From the NCBI RefSeq assembly GCF_001280125.1, contig NZ_LGEG01000235.1:1-54437 (forward strand): a DNA stretch of 54,437 bases. Reading direction: 5' to 3'. Below the pieces are notes generated by a model. The model searched no databases. It was given only the letters and a program-made list of their open reading frames with translations, and was not told the origin of the DNA. The position numbers and the translations under genes were made by a program. Within the stretch, counting starts at the first letter, position 1, and every line of letters starts with the position of its first letter. Of this stretch, positions 1 to 9,117 are shown one piece after another. The stretch comes from Streptomyces sp. NRRL F-6492. Its GTDB lineage: Bacteria > Actinomycetota > Actinomycetes > Streptomycetales > Streptomycetaceae.

Positions 1-59
1 CCCCCGCCTCCCGTACGCGGCCCTCCCCACCCCCGGAGGCCGCCGCGTTCCGCACGTGA
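1..59 (+). CDS. C-terminal tail of an upstream gene, possibly the ABC transporter ATPase
   Basis: A reading frame open from the window edge ends at a TGA at 57-59, 19 bp before the permease start. The visible tail is short and rich in Pro, Ala and Arg, so it carries no diagnostic motif. An ABC ATP-binding subunit is the usual neighbour of an ABC-2 permease, which is the only reason for suggesting it. Confidence 0.35.
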   Translation, partial: PASRTRPSPPPEAAAFRT

Positions 60-78
60 CCGTCAGGAGCCGTCCGCA

Positions 79-903
79 GTGAGCACCGTGTCCGCCGAGG
101 CCCTGACCCGCGCGCCGGGCGTCCGGGCGCGCGACGACGAGGCCGCCGCCGCGCCCCTCGCCCCGCGCGCCCGGCTGCTGCCGTCCCTGGCCGCCGTCTA
201 CCGCGCCCAGCTCTCCCGGGCCCGCGTCGCCCGCATCCCGCTGCTCTTCGTCGCCACCTTCCAGTCCGTCGGGATCATGGTCCTGATGCGCGGGGTCGTC
301 GACGGCGGCTCCGAGGCGCGCGCCGTCGTGGCCGGCTCCACCGTCCTCGTCGTCGCCTTCGTCGCGCTCAACCTGCTCGCCCAGTACTTCGGGCAGCTGC
401 GGGCCGGCGGCGGCCTCGACCACTACGCCACCCTGCCGGTGCCGCCCGCCGCCGTCGTGCTCGGCGCGGCCGGGGCGTACGCCTCCTTCACCGTCCCCGG
501 GACCGCCGTCACCGCCGTCGCGGGCTCCCTCCTCTTCGGCCTCCCGCTCACCCACCTGTGGATCCTGGTCGCCGTCGTCCCCCTCTCCGGCGCCGCCCTC
601 GCGGGCCTCGGCGCGGCCCTCGGGCTCCTCGCCCCCCGGCAGGAGCTGGCCACCCTCCTGGGCCAGCTCGGCATGTCGGCGGCGCTGCTCCTCGGCGTGC
701 TCCCGGCGGAGCGGCTGCCCGGCCCCATCGGCTGGGCGCGGGACCTGCTGCCGTCGACGTACGGGGTGGAGGCCCTGGCCCGCACCTTCGAGCCGCACCC
801 CGACTGGGCGGCCGTCGCCCTCGACCTCGCCGTCTGCGGCGCGGTCGGCGCGGTCTCGCTGGCGATCGCCACCCGGGCGTACCGAAGGGCCGCCGTCCGC
901 TGA
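79..903 (+). CDS. ABC-2 type transporter permease
   Basis: A 274-aa integral membrane protein. A charged, Ala/Arg-rich N-terminus of about 45 residues is followed by roughly six hydrophobic segments (starting near residues 52, 82, 120, 155, 190 and 245), the usual layout of an ABC-2 permease. It would form the channel of an exporter with an ATP-binding subunit probably encoded just upstream of the window. The GTG start is supported by AGGAG at 64-68. The substrate cannot be told from the sequence; drug or lipid export is common in this family. Confidence 0.8.
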   Translation: MSTVSAEALTRAPGVRARDDEAAAAPLAPRARLLPSLAAVYRAQLSRARVARIPLLFVATFQSVGIMVLMRGVVDGGSEARAVVAGSTVLVVAFVALNLLAQYFGQLRAGGGLDHYATLPVPPAAVVLGAAGAYASFTVPGTAVTAVAGSLLFGLPLTHLWILVAVVPLSGAALAGLGAALGLLAPRQELATLLGQLGMSAALLLGVLPAERLPGPIGWARDLLPSTYGVEALARTFEPHPDWAAVALDLAVCGAVGAVSLAIATRAYRRAAVR

Positions 904-937
904 GGCGGGTCACAGGCACACCTGGCACGATGGCGGG

Positions 938-1552
938 GTGACCGCACCTCTGACTCCGTCCCACCAGCCGCAGCCGCACGACCCCGACCGGCCCCCGCCG
1001 CCCTTGCCGGTCCCCGGCCCGGCCGGGGACCCGATCACGGCGGCCGAGGTCATCCAGGGCGTCCTGGTGACCGCCGTCTCGGCGGTCGTGGGAGCGCTGC
1101 TCGGAGTGCTGTGGCTGAACCTGGCCCCCCGCGTCCTGCTCGTCTCGGACGGCAAGGGGGTCTACCTGCGGAACTCCGAGGGGGAGTCCGCGATCGGCGC
1201 GGACGGCACGTTCGTCCTCCTCGCCCTGGCCTTCGGCGCGGTCGCCGGCCTCGTCGTCTTCCTGCTGCGCCGTCGCGGCGGGGTCCCGCCGGTGCTCGGC
1301 CTGGCGGTCGGCGGCGTCCTGGGCTCGCTGCTCGCGTGGGGCGTCGGCACCCACTTCGGTCCGACCTCGGACGTGGTCGCCCACGCGAAGGCGGTCGGCC
1401 CCGGCGTCACCTTCGAGGCCCCGCTGGAACTGAACCTGGGGATCGCCGCGCTCCTCGCCTGGCCGCTCGCGGCGATGATCGCGCACCTGGCCCTGACGGC
1501 CGCCTTCGGCCCGCGCGACCCGGACCCCTGGGAGCACCCGAAGGAGTTCTGA
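938..1552 (+). CDS. DUF2567-type membrane protein
   Basis: A 204-aa protein with a Pro-rich cytoplasmic N-terminus (about 30 residues) and four predicted membrane segments (about 38-62, 90-110, 118-138 and 168-190). A polar loop between segments 1 and 2 contains a GKGVYLRNSEGES stretch. The layout matches the actinobacterial DUF2567 family, whose function is unknown. The GTG start follows ACGATGGCGGG with no clear Shine-Dalgarno sequence, so leaderless translation is possible. The gene lies 34 bp after the ABC permease and converges on the ybaK-like gene. Confidence 0.7.
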   Translation: MTAPLTPSHQPQPHDPDRPPPPLPVPGPAGDPITAAEVIQGVLVTAVSAVVGALLGVLWLNLAPRVLLVSDGKGVYLRNSEGESAIGADGTFVLLALAFGAVAGLVVFLLRRRGGVPPVLGLAVGGVLGSLLAWGVGTHFGPTSDVVAHAKAVGPGVTFEAPLELNLGIAALLAWPLAAMIAHLALTAAFGPRDPDPWEHPKEF

Positions 1553-1567
1553 GGCGCCGGCCCCCGG

Positions 1568-2065
1568 TCAGGCGCGGCCGACCGGGGCCACCACCGCCGA
1601 GGTGAGGGCGGCGAGATCGGCGGGGGAGAGCTCCACCTCGAGGCCCCGCCGCCCCGCCGACACGCAGATCGTCGCGTGGCCGGACGCCGAGGAGTCGAGG
1701 ACCGTGCGGAGCCGCTTGCGCTGCCCCAGGGGGGAGATGCCGCCCCGCACGTAGCCCGTGGTGCGCTCCGCCGCCGCCGGGTCGGCCATCGTCGCGCGCT
1801 TGCCGCCGACCGCCGAGGCCAGCGCCTTCAGGTCCAGCTGGCCCGCCACCGGGACCACCGCGACCGTCAGCTCGCCGTCGACGTCCGCCACCAGCGTCTT
1901 GAACACCCGGTCGGGGGAGACCCCCAGGGCCTCCGCCGCCTCCTCGCCGTACGAGGGGGAGGCCGGGTCGTGCTCGTACGCGTGCACGGTGAACGGCGTG
2001 CCGGCCGCCGTCAGGGCCACCGTCGCCGGAGTGCCCCCGCCGTTCTTCTTCTGCTTCTTCGCCAC
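1568..2065 (-). CDS. ybaK: YbaK/EbsC-family Cys-tRNA(Pro) deacylase
   Basis: A 165-aa protein spanning the whole YbaK domain. Family hallmarks include the FKTL segment near residue 57 carrying the conserved Lys, GGKRATMAD near 88 and the GGISPLGQRKR loop near 110. YbaK enzymes remove Cys wrongly attached to tRNA(Pro) by prolyl-tRNA synthetase. The start is GTG after a GAGGAGGAG ribosome site. A Lys-rich N-terminus (MAKKQKKN) precedes the domain. The length is close to the usual 155-165 aa. The gene converges on the DUF2567 gene, 15 bp away. Confidence 0.88.
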   Translation of the reverse strand: MAKKQKKNGGGTPATVALTAAGTPFTVHAYEHDPASPSYGEEAAEALGVSPDRVFKTLVADVDGELTVAVVPVAGQLDLKALASAVGGKRATMADPAAAERTTGYVRGGISPLGQRKRLRTVLDSSASGHATICVSAGRRGLEVELSPADLAALTSAVVAPVGRA

Positions 2066-2117
2066 GCGCTCCTCCTCGCTGCTTCTTCCCCGGCCCGGGC
2101 GTCCGGGCCGGACCGGC

Positions 2118-2855
2118 TCAGTTCGGGTACGTCGGGGCCTGCGTCAGGTCCACCACCGGCAGCGACGGCAGGTGCCGGATGACCGCCGTCTCCGCGCGCA
2201 GCAGGGACAGCTCCTCGCGCAGCCGCGTCGCCGTGTCCGGGGCCTGGAGCAGCCGCTGCTTCGACGGCGTGTCGAGCACCGCCGCCGCCGCGACCAGGTA
2301 CGACACCACCGACGGGTCGTCCGGCAGCTCGCTCGTGGTCAGCGAGCGCTCCTTGGCCCCCGCCAGCCGCTTCTGGTAGCTCCGGAAGGCCCGCAGCACC
2401 CCCTCGGCGAGCGTGCCCGCCTCCTCGCCCGGCTCCTCCGGGAGCTCCTCGACCTCGGCCGTCAGGAACGGGCCGCTCGCGTCGACCGACAGCAGCTTCA
2501 CCCGGGTCGTGCCGGTGGTCATCACCTCGAAGCTGCCGTCGGCGCGCTCCCGGATGCTCGCCGCGTCGGCGACACAGCCGACCCGGTGGAAGGACTGGAT
2601 CGGGTCGGGGCCGAAACCGGCCGCCGGACCCTTCTCGGGCAGCGCCGTCGGGTCGGGCATGCCGGGCGCGGTCGGGGCGACCTCGCGGCCGTCGCGGATC
2701 GCGACGACGGCGAAGCGGCGCGGTTCCGTGTCGTCGATCGTGAGCAGCTCGCGCATCATGGCGCGATAACGCTCCTCGAAGACGTTCAGCGGCAGCACGA
2801 GACCCGGGAACAGCACCGTGTTGAGCGGGAAGAGGGGCAGGCGGGCGGTGGTCAC
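2118..2855 (-). CDS. Stand-alone LON substrate-binding domain protein
   Basis: A 245-aa protein that opens with LPLFPLNTVLFPGLVLPLN, the signature start of the Lon N-terminal (LON) domain, and continues with ERYR and a conserved VGCVA strand. A helical C-terminal part (about 150-245) follows. There is no ATPase or protease domain, so this is not Lon itself. Stand-alone LON proteins probably bind polypeptides or act as adaptors. I chose the GTG at 2853-2855 because the domain starts there; the frame runs far upstream without resembling coding sequence. The next gene upstream ends 11 bp away. Confidence 0.82.
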   Translation of the reverse strand: MTTARLPLFPLNTVLFPGLVLPLNVFEERYRAMMRELLTIDDTEPRRFAVVAIRDGREVAPTAPGMPDPTALPEKGPAAGFGPDPIQSFHRVGCVADAASIRERADGSFEVMTTGTTRVKLLSVDASGPFLTAEVEELPEEPGEEAGTLAEGVLRAFRSYQKRLAGAKERSLTTSELPDDPSVVSYLVAAAAVLDTPSKQRLLQAPDTATRLREELSLLRAETAVIRHLPSLPVVDLTQAPTYPN

Positions 2856-2866
2856 AGCCGCCAAGC

Positions 2867-3907
2867 CTAATGGCCGCCGGGCCCGTCCCGTCCGGCCCGT
2901 CCACGACCGGGCGTCCACAGGGGCGTCCGGCGGGCCAGTTCGAACCGCGTCCGGTCCCGCGCGGCCAGGAAACGGCGGAGCGGATCCTCCGGTACGGCGT
3001 CCCGCGCGGACCCCCAGGGGAACGAGGTCGCGTAGGGGCCGATCCGGCCGAACTCCTCCCGCGCCTCCGCCCACCGGCCCCGCTCCATCAGCACGTGCGC
3101 GAGCAGGTTGCGGACCCCGGCGGGCCACGGGTCGCCCGCCGGGAACACCGCCGACAGGGCCAGGGCCCGGTCCGCCGCCCGGTCGAGCACGGCCGGCGGC
3201 TCGGACCCGTCCTGCCCCGGCGGCACCCGCAGCGCGTCGTGGGCGGCGCGGACCGGCAGCGCCCGCACGAGCGAGTCCGGGGCGGCGTCGTCGGCCGCCC
3301 GCTCGGCGAAGTCGAAGGCGGCGCGGCGCGAGCCGTGCCCCTGGGCGGACAGGTACTTCAGCGCCGCGACGTGACAGCCGTAGTGGTGCGGGGAGCGGCG
3401 CACGGCCTGCTCCCACAGCGACTCGAAGACGGCGGGCCCGGCCTGCGCCCCGCGCGCGTGGTCCAGGGCGAGGCGCCACGGCACCGGGTCGTGCGGCGCG
3501 TCCTCGGCGACCGCCCGGACCAGCGGGTCCAGCTCGCGCAGCCGCTCGGCCCGCGCCGGGGACTCCCAGGCCCGGCGCACGGCGAGGTGCGCCGTGACGA
3601 GGAGGGCGTCCGGGTCGCGGGGCGCGGCCGAGAGCCACCGGGAGAGCCACTCGTCCCTGCGGTACGCGAAGGTGGCGAGCCGGGTGACGTACCGGTCGCG
3701 GTCCTCCCACTCGGCGGCGTCCCGGGTGGTGGCGAGCAGCTTCGCCGCGGGCTCGGGGTCGGCGAGGGCGGCGGCGACCAGAGCGGGGGCGAGCCGCTCG
3801 TCGGGGGCGTCGAGCAGCACGTCGTCGTCCGGCACGAGCCCGGCGGCGAGCCGCGGGGCGTGCCGGGCCGAGCGGGCGGCGCCGACCAGGGCGCGGAACA
3901 AGGACAT
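2867..3907 (-). CDS. Uncharacterised Ala/Arg-rich helical protein
   Basis: A 346-aa protein that I do not recognise as a named family. It is almost all helical, with spaced motifs such as RYVTRLATFAYRRDEWLSRWL and WRLALDHARG and repeated stretches of about 35 residues, suggesting a TPR- or HAT-like solenoid. No signal peptide or membrane segment is visible, so it is probably cytosolic. The ATG start (MSLFRALVG) is preferred to the 36-residue longer reading because the extension is Gly/Trp/Arg-rich and unlike the body. It is upstream of, and probably co-transcribed with, the LON-domain gene. Confidence 0.6.
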   Translation of the reverse strand: MSLFRALVGAARSARHAPRLAAGLVPDDDVLLDAPDERLAPALVAAALADPEPAAKLLATTRDAAEWEDRDRYVTRLATFAYRRDEWLSRWLSAAPRDPDALLVTAHLAVRRAWESPARAERLRELDPLVRAVAEDAPHDPVPWRLALDHARGAQAGPAVFESLWEQAVRRSPHHYGCHVAALKYLSAQGHGSRRAAFDFAERAADDAAPDSLVRALPVRAAHDALRVPPGQDGSEPPAVLDRAADRALALSAVFPAGDPWPAGVRNLLAHVLMERGRWAEAREEFGRIGPYATSFPWGSARDAVPEDPLRRFLAARDRTRFELARRTPLWTPGRGRAGRDGPGGH

Positions 3908-4066
3908 GGCGTGACGTATTGTCCCCCGGCGCCACCCGCCGCCGCAGCCGTCCCAGCAGGTCGTGACAGGTTTCTCACCCCGCCGTGACAGCTTCCACAC
4001 GCCTGCCGCACACACCCGGCCCCGCCGCGGAGCCCCCTCCCGCCCCCACCCCTCCGGGGAGTCCCC

Positions 4067-5680
4067 TCACCCCCTGCTCAGCAGGCGGGTCGCCCCCGCC
4101 GCCACCGTCGTGGCGAGGATCCATCCCAGCAGGATCAGCACCGCCGCCGCCCACTGCCACGTGCCTTCGAGGCGCCAGTAGCCGTCCTGGCCGAGGTTGA
4201 TCACCGGCAGCAGCAGGTCGAGGGCGTACAGCGGGCCGTTCCACTCGGGCGCCTCGTCCTGCTTCAGCGGCACCGGCCGGTAGTGGGAGAAGGCCACCGT
4301 GCCCGCCGCCCACAGCACCGCCATCCAGAGCGCCGCCCGGCCCGGCCGGTAGCCGTACGCCACCGTCCAGTCCTGGAGGTACCCCCAGAGCTTCCCGGCC
4401 AGCGGCAGCGTCTCCCGCCGGCGCCGCTGCTTGGCGAGCAGCACCTCGCGGGCGTCCGCGTCCTCGCCGCTGTTGCGCAGCACCGTCGCGAGTCGCTCGT
4501 ACGGCTCGGGGGCGTACTCCGGGGTCGCCGCCGCCACCCACTCCAGGCGCAGGGCCAGCGGGAAGCGCTCGTACGGCACGAGGTTCTCGTAGACGAAGCC
4601 GCCCATCGCCAGGCCGCCGGGCCCCGGCCAGCTGCTCCACAGGTCGATGAGCGTGACGATCTTGGCGCCGTTGAGCACCACCCGCCCCTCCTCCGGGCGC
4701 TCGCCGTTGAACCGCAGCTCCGGGGTGACGATCCGGCGCAGCGACACCTCCTCCCGGCGCGCGCCGTCCAGGAGGAACCGGGCGTGCTTGAGGTCCACCG
4801 CGTCGCCGAACCGCCCGTCGTCGAGCCGCACCCCGCCGTGGAACTCGACCGGCTTGCGCCGGGTGCCCCGGGCGGGCGTCAGCCCGTACGGCGGGGTGGC
4901 CGTCGAGCCGCCCGCCACCCCCGCGGTCCCCGTCCCCTCGTACACCCAGGCCGCGTTCAGATAGAGCGAGCGCTCCACCGTCAGCTGCGGCGCGTTGAGC
5001 GCGCGGCGGCCCTGCGCGCCGCGCAGCACGCTGCCCCGCAGGCTGAGCGAGACCCCGACCTGGGCCCCGCGCAGGCTCAGCTCGCCGTAGGTCTCGATCA
5101 GCTCGGCCTGGAGGTCCTGCGCCACCACCATCCCGTCCGCCGCGATCGCCCGCCCCCGCCGGTCCGGCCACACCTGGATCTGGTTGATCAGCAGGTCCGT
5201 GCCGATCTGCGCGTCCGTCAGGCGGATGCCCCACCGCACCCGGCAGCGCGGCAGGTGCAGGTCCCCCTCCGTGTGCAGCCGGGCCGCCTCCAGGCGCGGC
5301 AGCGCGCACTCGACCATCCGCAGGGTGCCGAACCGGGCCTCGGGCACCGCCACCTCGCCGTCGAACCGGCAACCCTGGAGCTCCACGTACGGCCCTATCG
5401 CCCCGCCTGCCAGGTCCAGGACGCCCGTGATCCTGGCCCCGCGCAGCTTCAGCGCGGCCACCCGCCCGGTCCGGGCCTGGGGCCCCGAGAGCAGCAGCAG
5501 CGCCACCACCTCGGCGCGGACGCTCCGCTCCTCCCCCCACTCCCGCGCCCCGAACGGGTCGTCCCGCTCCGCGATCCCCTCCGTCAGATCGCACGTCCTG
5601 CCCACCCGGAACGCGTGCCACAGGGCCCGCTCCGGATCCGTGAGACCGTCCGGCATCCCGTCCTCGTGCGGCTCGGTCAC
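4067..5680 (-). CDS. Membrane protein with solenoid-like repeats, often labelled 'membrane-associated oxidoreductase'
   Basis: A 537-aa protein. Residues 1-60 resemble an acidic soluble domain. Residues 75-350 hold recurring strands of the type LRGARITGVLDLAG, with small and large hydrophobics alternating every 5-6 residues as in pentapeptide-like beta-solenoids. Residues 370-440 are helical and charged. Two membrane segments end the protein (about 450-470 and 505-530). There is no Rossmann glycine motif, flavin site or Cys pair to support the oxidoreductase label used for relatives. The GTG start has a GAGGGGG ribosome site. The gene is divergent from hisD. The role is unknown; a membrane-tethered scaffold or sensor fits what is seen. 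Confidence 0.6.
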   Translation of the reverse strand: MTEPHEDGMPDGLTDPERALWHAFRVGRTCDLTEGIAERDDPFGAREWGEERSVRAEVVALLLLSGPQARTGRVAALKLRGARITGVLDLAGGAIGPYVELQGCRFDGEVAVPEARFGTLRMVECALPRLEAARLHTEGDLHLPRCRVRWGIRLTDAQIGTDLLINQIQVWPDRRGRAIAADGMVVAQDLQAELIETYGELSLRGAQVGVSLSLRGSVLRGAQGRRALNAPQLTVERSLYLNAAWVYEGTGTAGVAGGSTATPPYGLTPARGTRRKPVEFHGGVRLDDGRFGDAVDLKHARFLLDGARREEVSLRRIVTPELRFNGERPEEGRVVLNGAKIVTLIDLWSSWPGPGGLAMGGFVYENLVPYERFPLALRLEWVAAATPEYAPEPYERLATVLRNSGEDADAREVLLAKQRRRRETLPLAGKLWGYLQDWTVAYGYRPGRAALWMAVLWAAGTVAFSHYRPVPLKQDEAPEWNGPLYALDLLLPVINLGQDGYWRLEGTWQWAAAVLILLGWILATTVAAGATRLLSRG

Positions 5681-5792
5681 TGCCGCCCCCTCGCTTTCCG
5701 CGATCCGCGTCCACGCTTCCGCTTCCCGGGACCCGTGGATTCGTACAGCCGTTCTTCCCGCTGTGTGACGGGCTGAACGCTAACGGTCAGGA

Positions 5793-5835
5793 GTGGCGAC
5801 AAGACGCCACTGTGGTGTGTATCAGCCAGTGATAC
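5793..5835. promoter_or_regulatory. Two stacked inverted repeats upstream of hisD
   Basis: GTGGCG-ACAAGA-CGCCAC (5793-5810) and GTATCA-GCCAG-TGATAC (5819-5835) are both perfect 6-bp inverted repeats, 8 bp apart. They lie 40-80 bp before the hisD GTG, in the gap shared with the divergent membrane-protein gene. They could be operators for the his operon or the divergent gene. No regulator is identified. Confidence 0.4.
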
Positions 5836-5874
5836 GGGCGTCCGGTGCCTGGGGGCGTCTGAGAGAATTGACCC

Positions 5875-7227
5875 GTGATCTCTCGAATCGATCTGCGCGG
5901 CGAGGCCCTCCCCGAGGGTTCCGCCCTGCGTGACCTGCTGCCCCGTGCCGAGTTCGACGTGGAAGCCGCCCTGGAGAAGGTGCGGCCCATCTGCGAGGAC
6001 GTACGGCATCATGGCGCGGCCGCGGTGATCGACTACGGGGAGAGGTTCGACGGCGTCCGCGTCCGGAGCCTGCGCGTCCCCGCCGAGGAGCTCGCCCGCG
6101 CCCTCGACGAGCTCGACCCGGCCGTCCGCGCTGCCCTGGAGGAGTCCGTCCGGCGCGCCCGGCTCGTCCACCGCGAGCAGCGCCGCACCACCCACACCAC
6201 CCAGGTCGTCCCCGGCGGGACCGTCACCGAGAAGTGGATCCCCGTCGACCGCGTCGGCCTGTACGTGCCGGGCGGCCGCTCCGTCTACCCGTCCTCCGTC
6301 GTGATGAACGTCGTCCCGGCCCAGGAGGCCGGCGTCGAGGGCGTCGCCGTCGCCTCGCCCCCGCAGAGGGAGTTCGGCGGCCTGCCGCACCCCACGATCC
6401 TCGCCGCCTGCGCCCTGCTCGGCGTGGACGAGGTCTACGCGGCGGGCGGCGCCCAGGCCGTCGCCATGTTCGCGTACGGGACCCTCGGCGGCGCCGGCAT
6501 GGACGGCGAGCCCGGCTGCGCCCCCGTCGACCTGGTCACCGGCCCCGGCAACATCTACGTGGCCGCCGCCAAGCGCCTCCTCAAGGGCCGCATCGGCATC
6601 GACGCCGAGGCCGGACCCACCGAGATCGCGATCCTCGCGGACTCCACCGCCGACCCCGTGCACGTCGCCGCCGACCTCATCAGCCAGGCCGAGCACGACC
6701 CGATGGCCGCCTCCGTCCTCGTCACCGACTCCGAGGAGCTGGCGGAGGCCACCGAGGCCGAGCTGAAGACCCAGGTCGCCGCCTCCAAGCACGTCGACGA
6801 CCGGATCGTCCCGGCCCTGGCCGGCCGCCAGTCCGCGATCGTCCTCGTTCGCGACCTCGCCGACGGCCTCAAGGTCGTCGACGCCTACGGCGCCGAGCAC
6901 CTGGAGATCCAGACCGCCGACGCCGCCGCCGTCGCCGACCGCGTCCGCAACGCCGGCGCGATCTTCGTCGGCCCCTGGGCCCCCGTCTCGCTCGGCGACT
7001 ACTGCGCCGGCTCCAACCACGTCCTGCCCACCGGCGGCTGCGCCTGCCACTCCTCGGGCCTCTCCGTGCAGTCCTTCCTGCGCGGGGTGCACATCGTGGA
7101 CTACAGCCGCGACGCCCTCGCGGACGTCGCCCACCACGTGGTGACCCTCGCGGAGGCCGAGGACCTGCCGGCCCACGGCGCCGCGATCAAGGCCCGCTTC
7201 GGGTGGAAGGTGCCGGAGACCAAGTGA
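5875..7227 (+). CDS. hisD: Histidinol dehydrogenase
   Basis: A 450-aa zinc- and NAD-dependent enzyme that oxidises L-histidinol through histidinal to L-histidine, the last two steps of the pathway. The family blocks are all present: VGLYVPGG near 122, [13 protein letters not shown] near 195, VTGPGN near 220, [12 protein letters not shown] near 243, SQAEHDP near 262 with the metal-ligand Gln and His, and [10 protein letters not shown] near 380. Full length for the family. The GTG start is preceded by GAGAG. It is the first gene of the his operon and overlaps hisC by 4 bp. Confidence 0.97.
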   Translation: MISRIDLRGEALPEGSALRDLLPRAEFDVEAALEKVRPICEDVRHHGAAAVIDYGERFDGVRVRSLRVPAEELARALDELDPAVRAALEESVRRARLVHREQRRTTHTTQVVPGGTVTEKWIPVDRVGLYVPGGRSVYPSSVVMNVVPAQEAGVEGVAVASPPQREFGGLPHPTILAACALLGVDEVYAAGGAQAVAMFAYGTLGGAGMDGEPGCAPVDLVTGPGNIYVAAAKRLLKGRIGIDAEAGPTEIAILADSTADPVHVAADLISQAEHDPMAASVLVTDSEELAEATEAELKTQVAASKHVDDRIVPALAGRQSAIVLVRDLADGLKVVDAYGAEHLEIQTADAAAVADRVRNAGAIFVGPWAPVSLGDYCAGSNHVLPTGGCACHSSGLSVQSFLRGVHIVDYSRDALADVAHHVVTLAEAEDLPAHGAAIKARFGWKVPETK

Positions 7228-8360
7228 CCGCAGACCGAGCGACCGGGACCGGCGTGACCGGAATCGACGACCTCCCCGTCCGGGACGAGCTGCGCGGCAA
7301 GTCCCCCTACGGCGCACCCCAGCTCGACGTCCCCGTCCAGCTGAACACCAACGAGAACCCCTACCCGCTGCCCGAGCCGCTCGTGGCCCGGATCGCGGAG
7401 CGGGTCGCCGAGGCCGCCCGCGGCCTCAACCGCTACCCCGACCGGGACGCGGTCGAGCTGCGCACCGGGCTCGCCCGCTACCTCACCCGCACCGGCGGGC
7501 ACCCGGTCGCGGTGGAGAACGTCTGGGCGGCCAACGGCTCCAACGAGGTGCTCCAGCAGCTCCTCCAGACCTTCGGCGGCCCCGGCCGCACCGCGATCGG
7601 CTTCGAGCCCTCGTACTCGATGCACGCCCTGATCGCCCGCGGCACCGGCACCGGCTGGATCTCCGGCCCGCGCGACGAGGACTTCCGCCTGGACGTGGAG
7701 GCCGCCCGGAAGGCGATCGCCGAGCACCGCCCGGACGTCGTCTTCGTCACCTCGCCCAACAACCCCACCGGCACCGCCGTCGAGGCCGACACCGTCCTCG
7801 CCCTGTACGAGGCGGCCCAGGCGGCCGGGCCCTCGATGGTCGTCGTCGACGAGGCGTACGTGGAGTTCAGCCACCGCGCCTCGCTGCTGCCCCTCATCGA
7901 GGGCCGCCCGAACCTGGTGGTCTCGCGGACCATGTCCAAGGCCTTCGGCGCCGCCGGACTCCGCCTCGGCTACCTCGCCGCCCACCCCGCCGTGGTCGAC
8001 GCCGTGCAGCTGGTCCGGCTGCCGTACCACCTCTCCGCCGTCACCCAGGCCACCGCGCTCGCCGCCCTGGAGCACACCGACACCCTCCTCGGGTACGTCG
8101 AGCAGCTCAAGGCCGAGCGCGACCGGCTCGTCGCCGAACTGCGGGCGATCGGCTACGAGGTCACCGAGTCCGACGCCAACTTCGTGCAGTTCGGGAAGTT
8201 CCCCGACACCCACGCCGCCTGGCGGGCGATCCTCGACCGGGGCGTCCTGGTCCGGGACAACGGCGTACCGGGATGGCTGCGCGTCACCGCCGGCACCCCC
8301 GAAGAGAACGACGCGTTCCTCGACGCGGTCCGTGAATTGATGAAGGAGCAGGAACGATGA
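7224..8360 (+). CDS. hisC: Histidinol-phosphate aminotransferase
   Basis: A class I/II PLP-dependent aminotransferase (378 aa from this start) converting imidazole-acetol phosphate and glutamate to histidinol phosphate. Motifs include [11 protein letters not shown] near 36, ANGSNEVL near 100, [13 protein letters not shown] near 173, VVDEAYVEF near 207 and [17 protein letters not shown] near 233 with the Schiff-base Lys. The GTG at 7224 overlaps the hisD stop (GTGA) and has GGAG at 7215-7218. A second GTG at 7254 would give 368 aa, nearer the length I recall for the S. coelicolor protein, so the true start is uncertain. Confidence 0.94.
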   Translation: MTADRATGTGVTGIDDLPVRDELRGKSPYGAPQLDVPVQLNTNENPYPLPEPLVARIAERVAEAARGLNRYPDRDAVELRTGLARYLTRTGGHPVAVENVWAANGSNEVLQQLLQTFGGPGRTAIGFEPSYSMHALIARGTGTGWISGPRDEDFRLDVEAARKAIAEHRPDVVFVTSPNNPTGTAVEADTVLALYEAAQAAGPSMVVVDEAYVEFSHRASLLPLIEGRPNLVVSRTMSKAFGAAGLRLGYLAAHPAVVDAVQLVRLPYHLSAVTQATALAALEHTDTLLGYVEQLKAERDRLVAELRAIGYEVTESDANFVQFGKFPDTHAAWRAILDRGVLVRDNGVPGWLRVTAGTPEENDAFLDAVRELMKEQER

Positions 8361-8950
8361 GCCGCGTAGGCCGCGTTGAGCGCACCACCAAGGAGACCTC
8401 CGTCGTCGTCGAGATCGACCTCGACGGCACCGGGAAGGTCGACGTGTCGACCGGGGTCGGCTTCTACGACCACATGCTCGACCAGCTCGGCCGCCACGGG
8501 CTCTTCGACCTCACGGTCAAGACCGAGGGCGACCTGCACATCGACTCGCACCACACCATCGAGGACAGCGCCCTCGCGCTCGGCGCCGCCTTCAAGCAGG
8601 CCCTCGGCGACAAGGTCGGCATCTACCGCTTCGGCAACTGCACCGTCCCGCTGGACGAGTCGCTCGCCCAGGTCACCGTCGACCTCTCCGGCCGCCCGTA
8701 CCTCGTGCACACCGAGCCCGAGAACATGGCGCCGATGATCGGCTCGTACGACACGACGATGACCCGGCACATCTTCGAGTCCTTCGTCGCCCAGGCCCAG
8801 ATCGCGCTGCACATCCACGTCCCGTACGGGCGCAATGCCCACCACATCGTGGAGTGCCAGTTCAAGGCCCTCGCCCGCGCCCTGCGCTACGCCTCCGAGC
8901 GCGACCCCCGCGCCGCCGGCATCCTCCCCTCCACGAAGGGCGCGCTCTAG
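8357..8950 (+). CDS. hisB: Imidazoleglycerol-phosphate dehydratase
   Basis: A 197-aa monofunctional IGPD, without the phosphatase domain found in enteric bacteria. It carries the two manganese-binding motifs of the family, [13 protein letters not shown] near 36 and DSHHTIED near 66, and the symmetric second-half motif [16 protein letters not shown] near 163. It converts IGP to imidazole-acetol phosphate. The ATG overlaps the hisC stop by 4 bp (ATGA), with AGGAGCAGGAACG ahead of it. Histidinol-phosphate phosphatase must therefore be encoded elsewhere. Confidence 0.97.
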   Translation: MSRVGRVERTTKETSVVVEIDLDGTGKVDVSTGVGFYDHMLDQLGRHGLFDLTVKTEGDLHIDSHHTIEDSALALGAAFKQALGDKVGIYRFGNCTVPLDESLAQVTVDLSGRPYLVHTEPENMAPMIGSYDTTMTRHIFESFVAQAQIALHIHVPYGRNAHHIVECQFKALARALRYASERDPRAAGILPSTKGAL

Positions 8951-8952
8951 TC

Positions 8953-9117
8953 GTGAACGGCCTCTCCACCATCCTGATCGTCGTCGGGCTGTTCCTGCTC
9001 GGCGGCATCTACTCCTTCGCCAGACAGCAGATGCCCAAGGGCGTCATCGTGCTGCTCTCCCTCGGCGCCGCGATGTGCCTCGCCGCCGGCGTGCTCCGTC
9101 TGGACGTGTGGTCATGA
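8953..9117 (+). CDS. Small membrane protein of the his operon (54 aa)
   Basis: A 54-aa protein with two hydrophobic helices (about residues 5-21 and 30-48) separated by a short basic loop, FARQQMPKG. It lies 2 bp after the hisB stop, and its own TGA overlaps the hisH ATG by 4 bp (ATGA), so it is almost certainly translated with the operon. The GTG start is the only one that uses the space after hisB. It is not a known His enzyme and I can assign no function. A membrane tether for the HisH/HisF synthase or a role in histidine transport would be guesses. Confidence 0.75.
   Translation: MNGLSTILIVVGLFLLGGIYSFARQQMPKGVIVLLSLGAAMCLAAGVLRLDVWS

Noticed and set aside
2118..3935. A 605-residue LON-domain fusion on the minus strand
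   Set aside because: The 360 residues before the LON domain are a frame shadow of the neighbouring 346-aa gene, and a GTG at 2855 fits the domain start.
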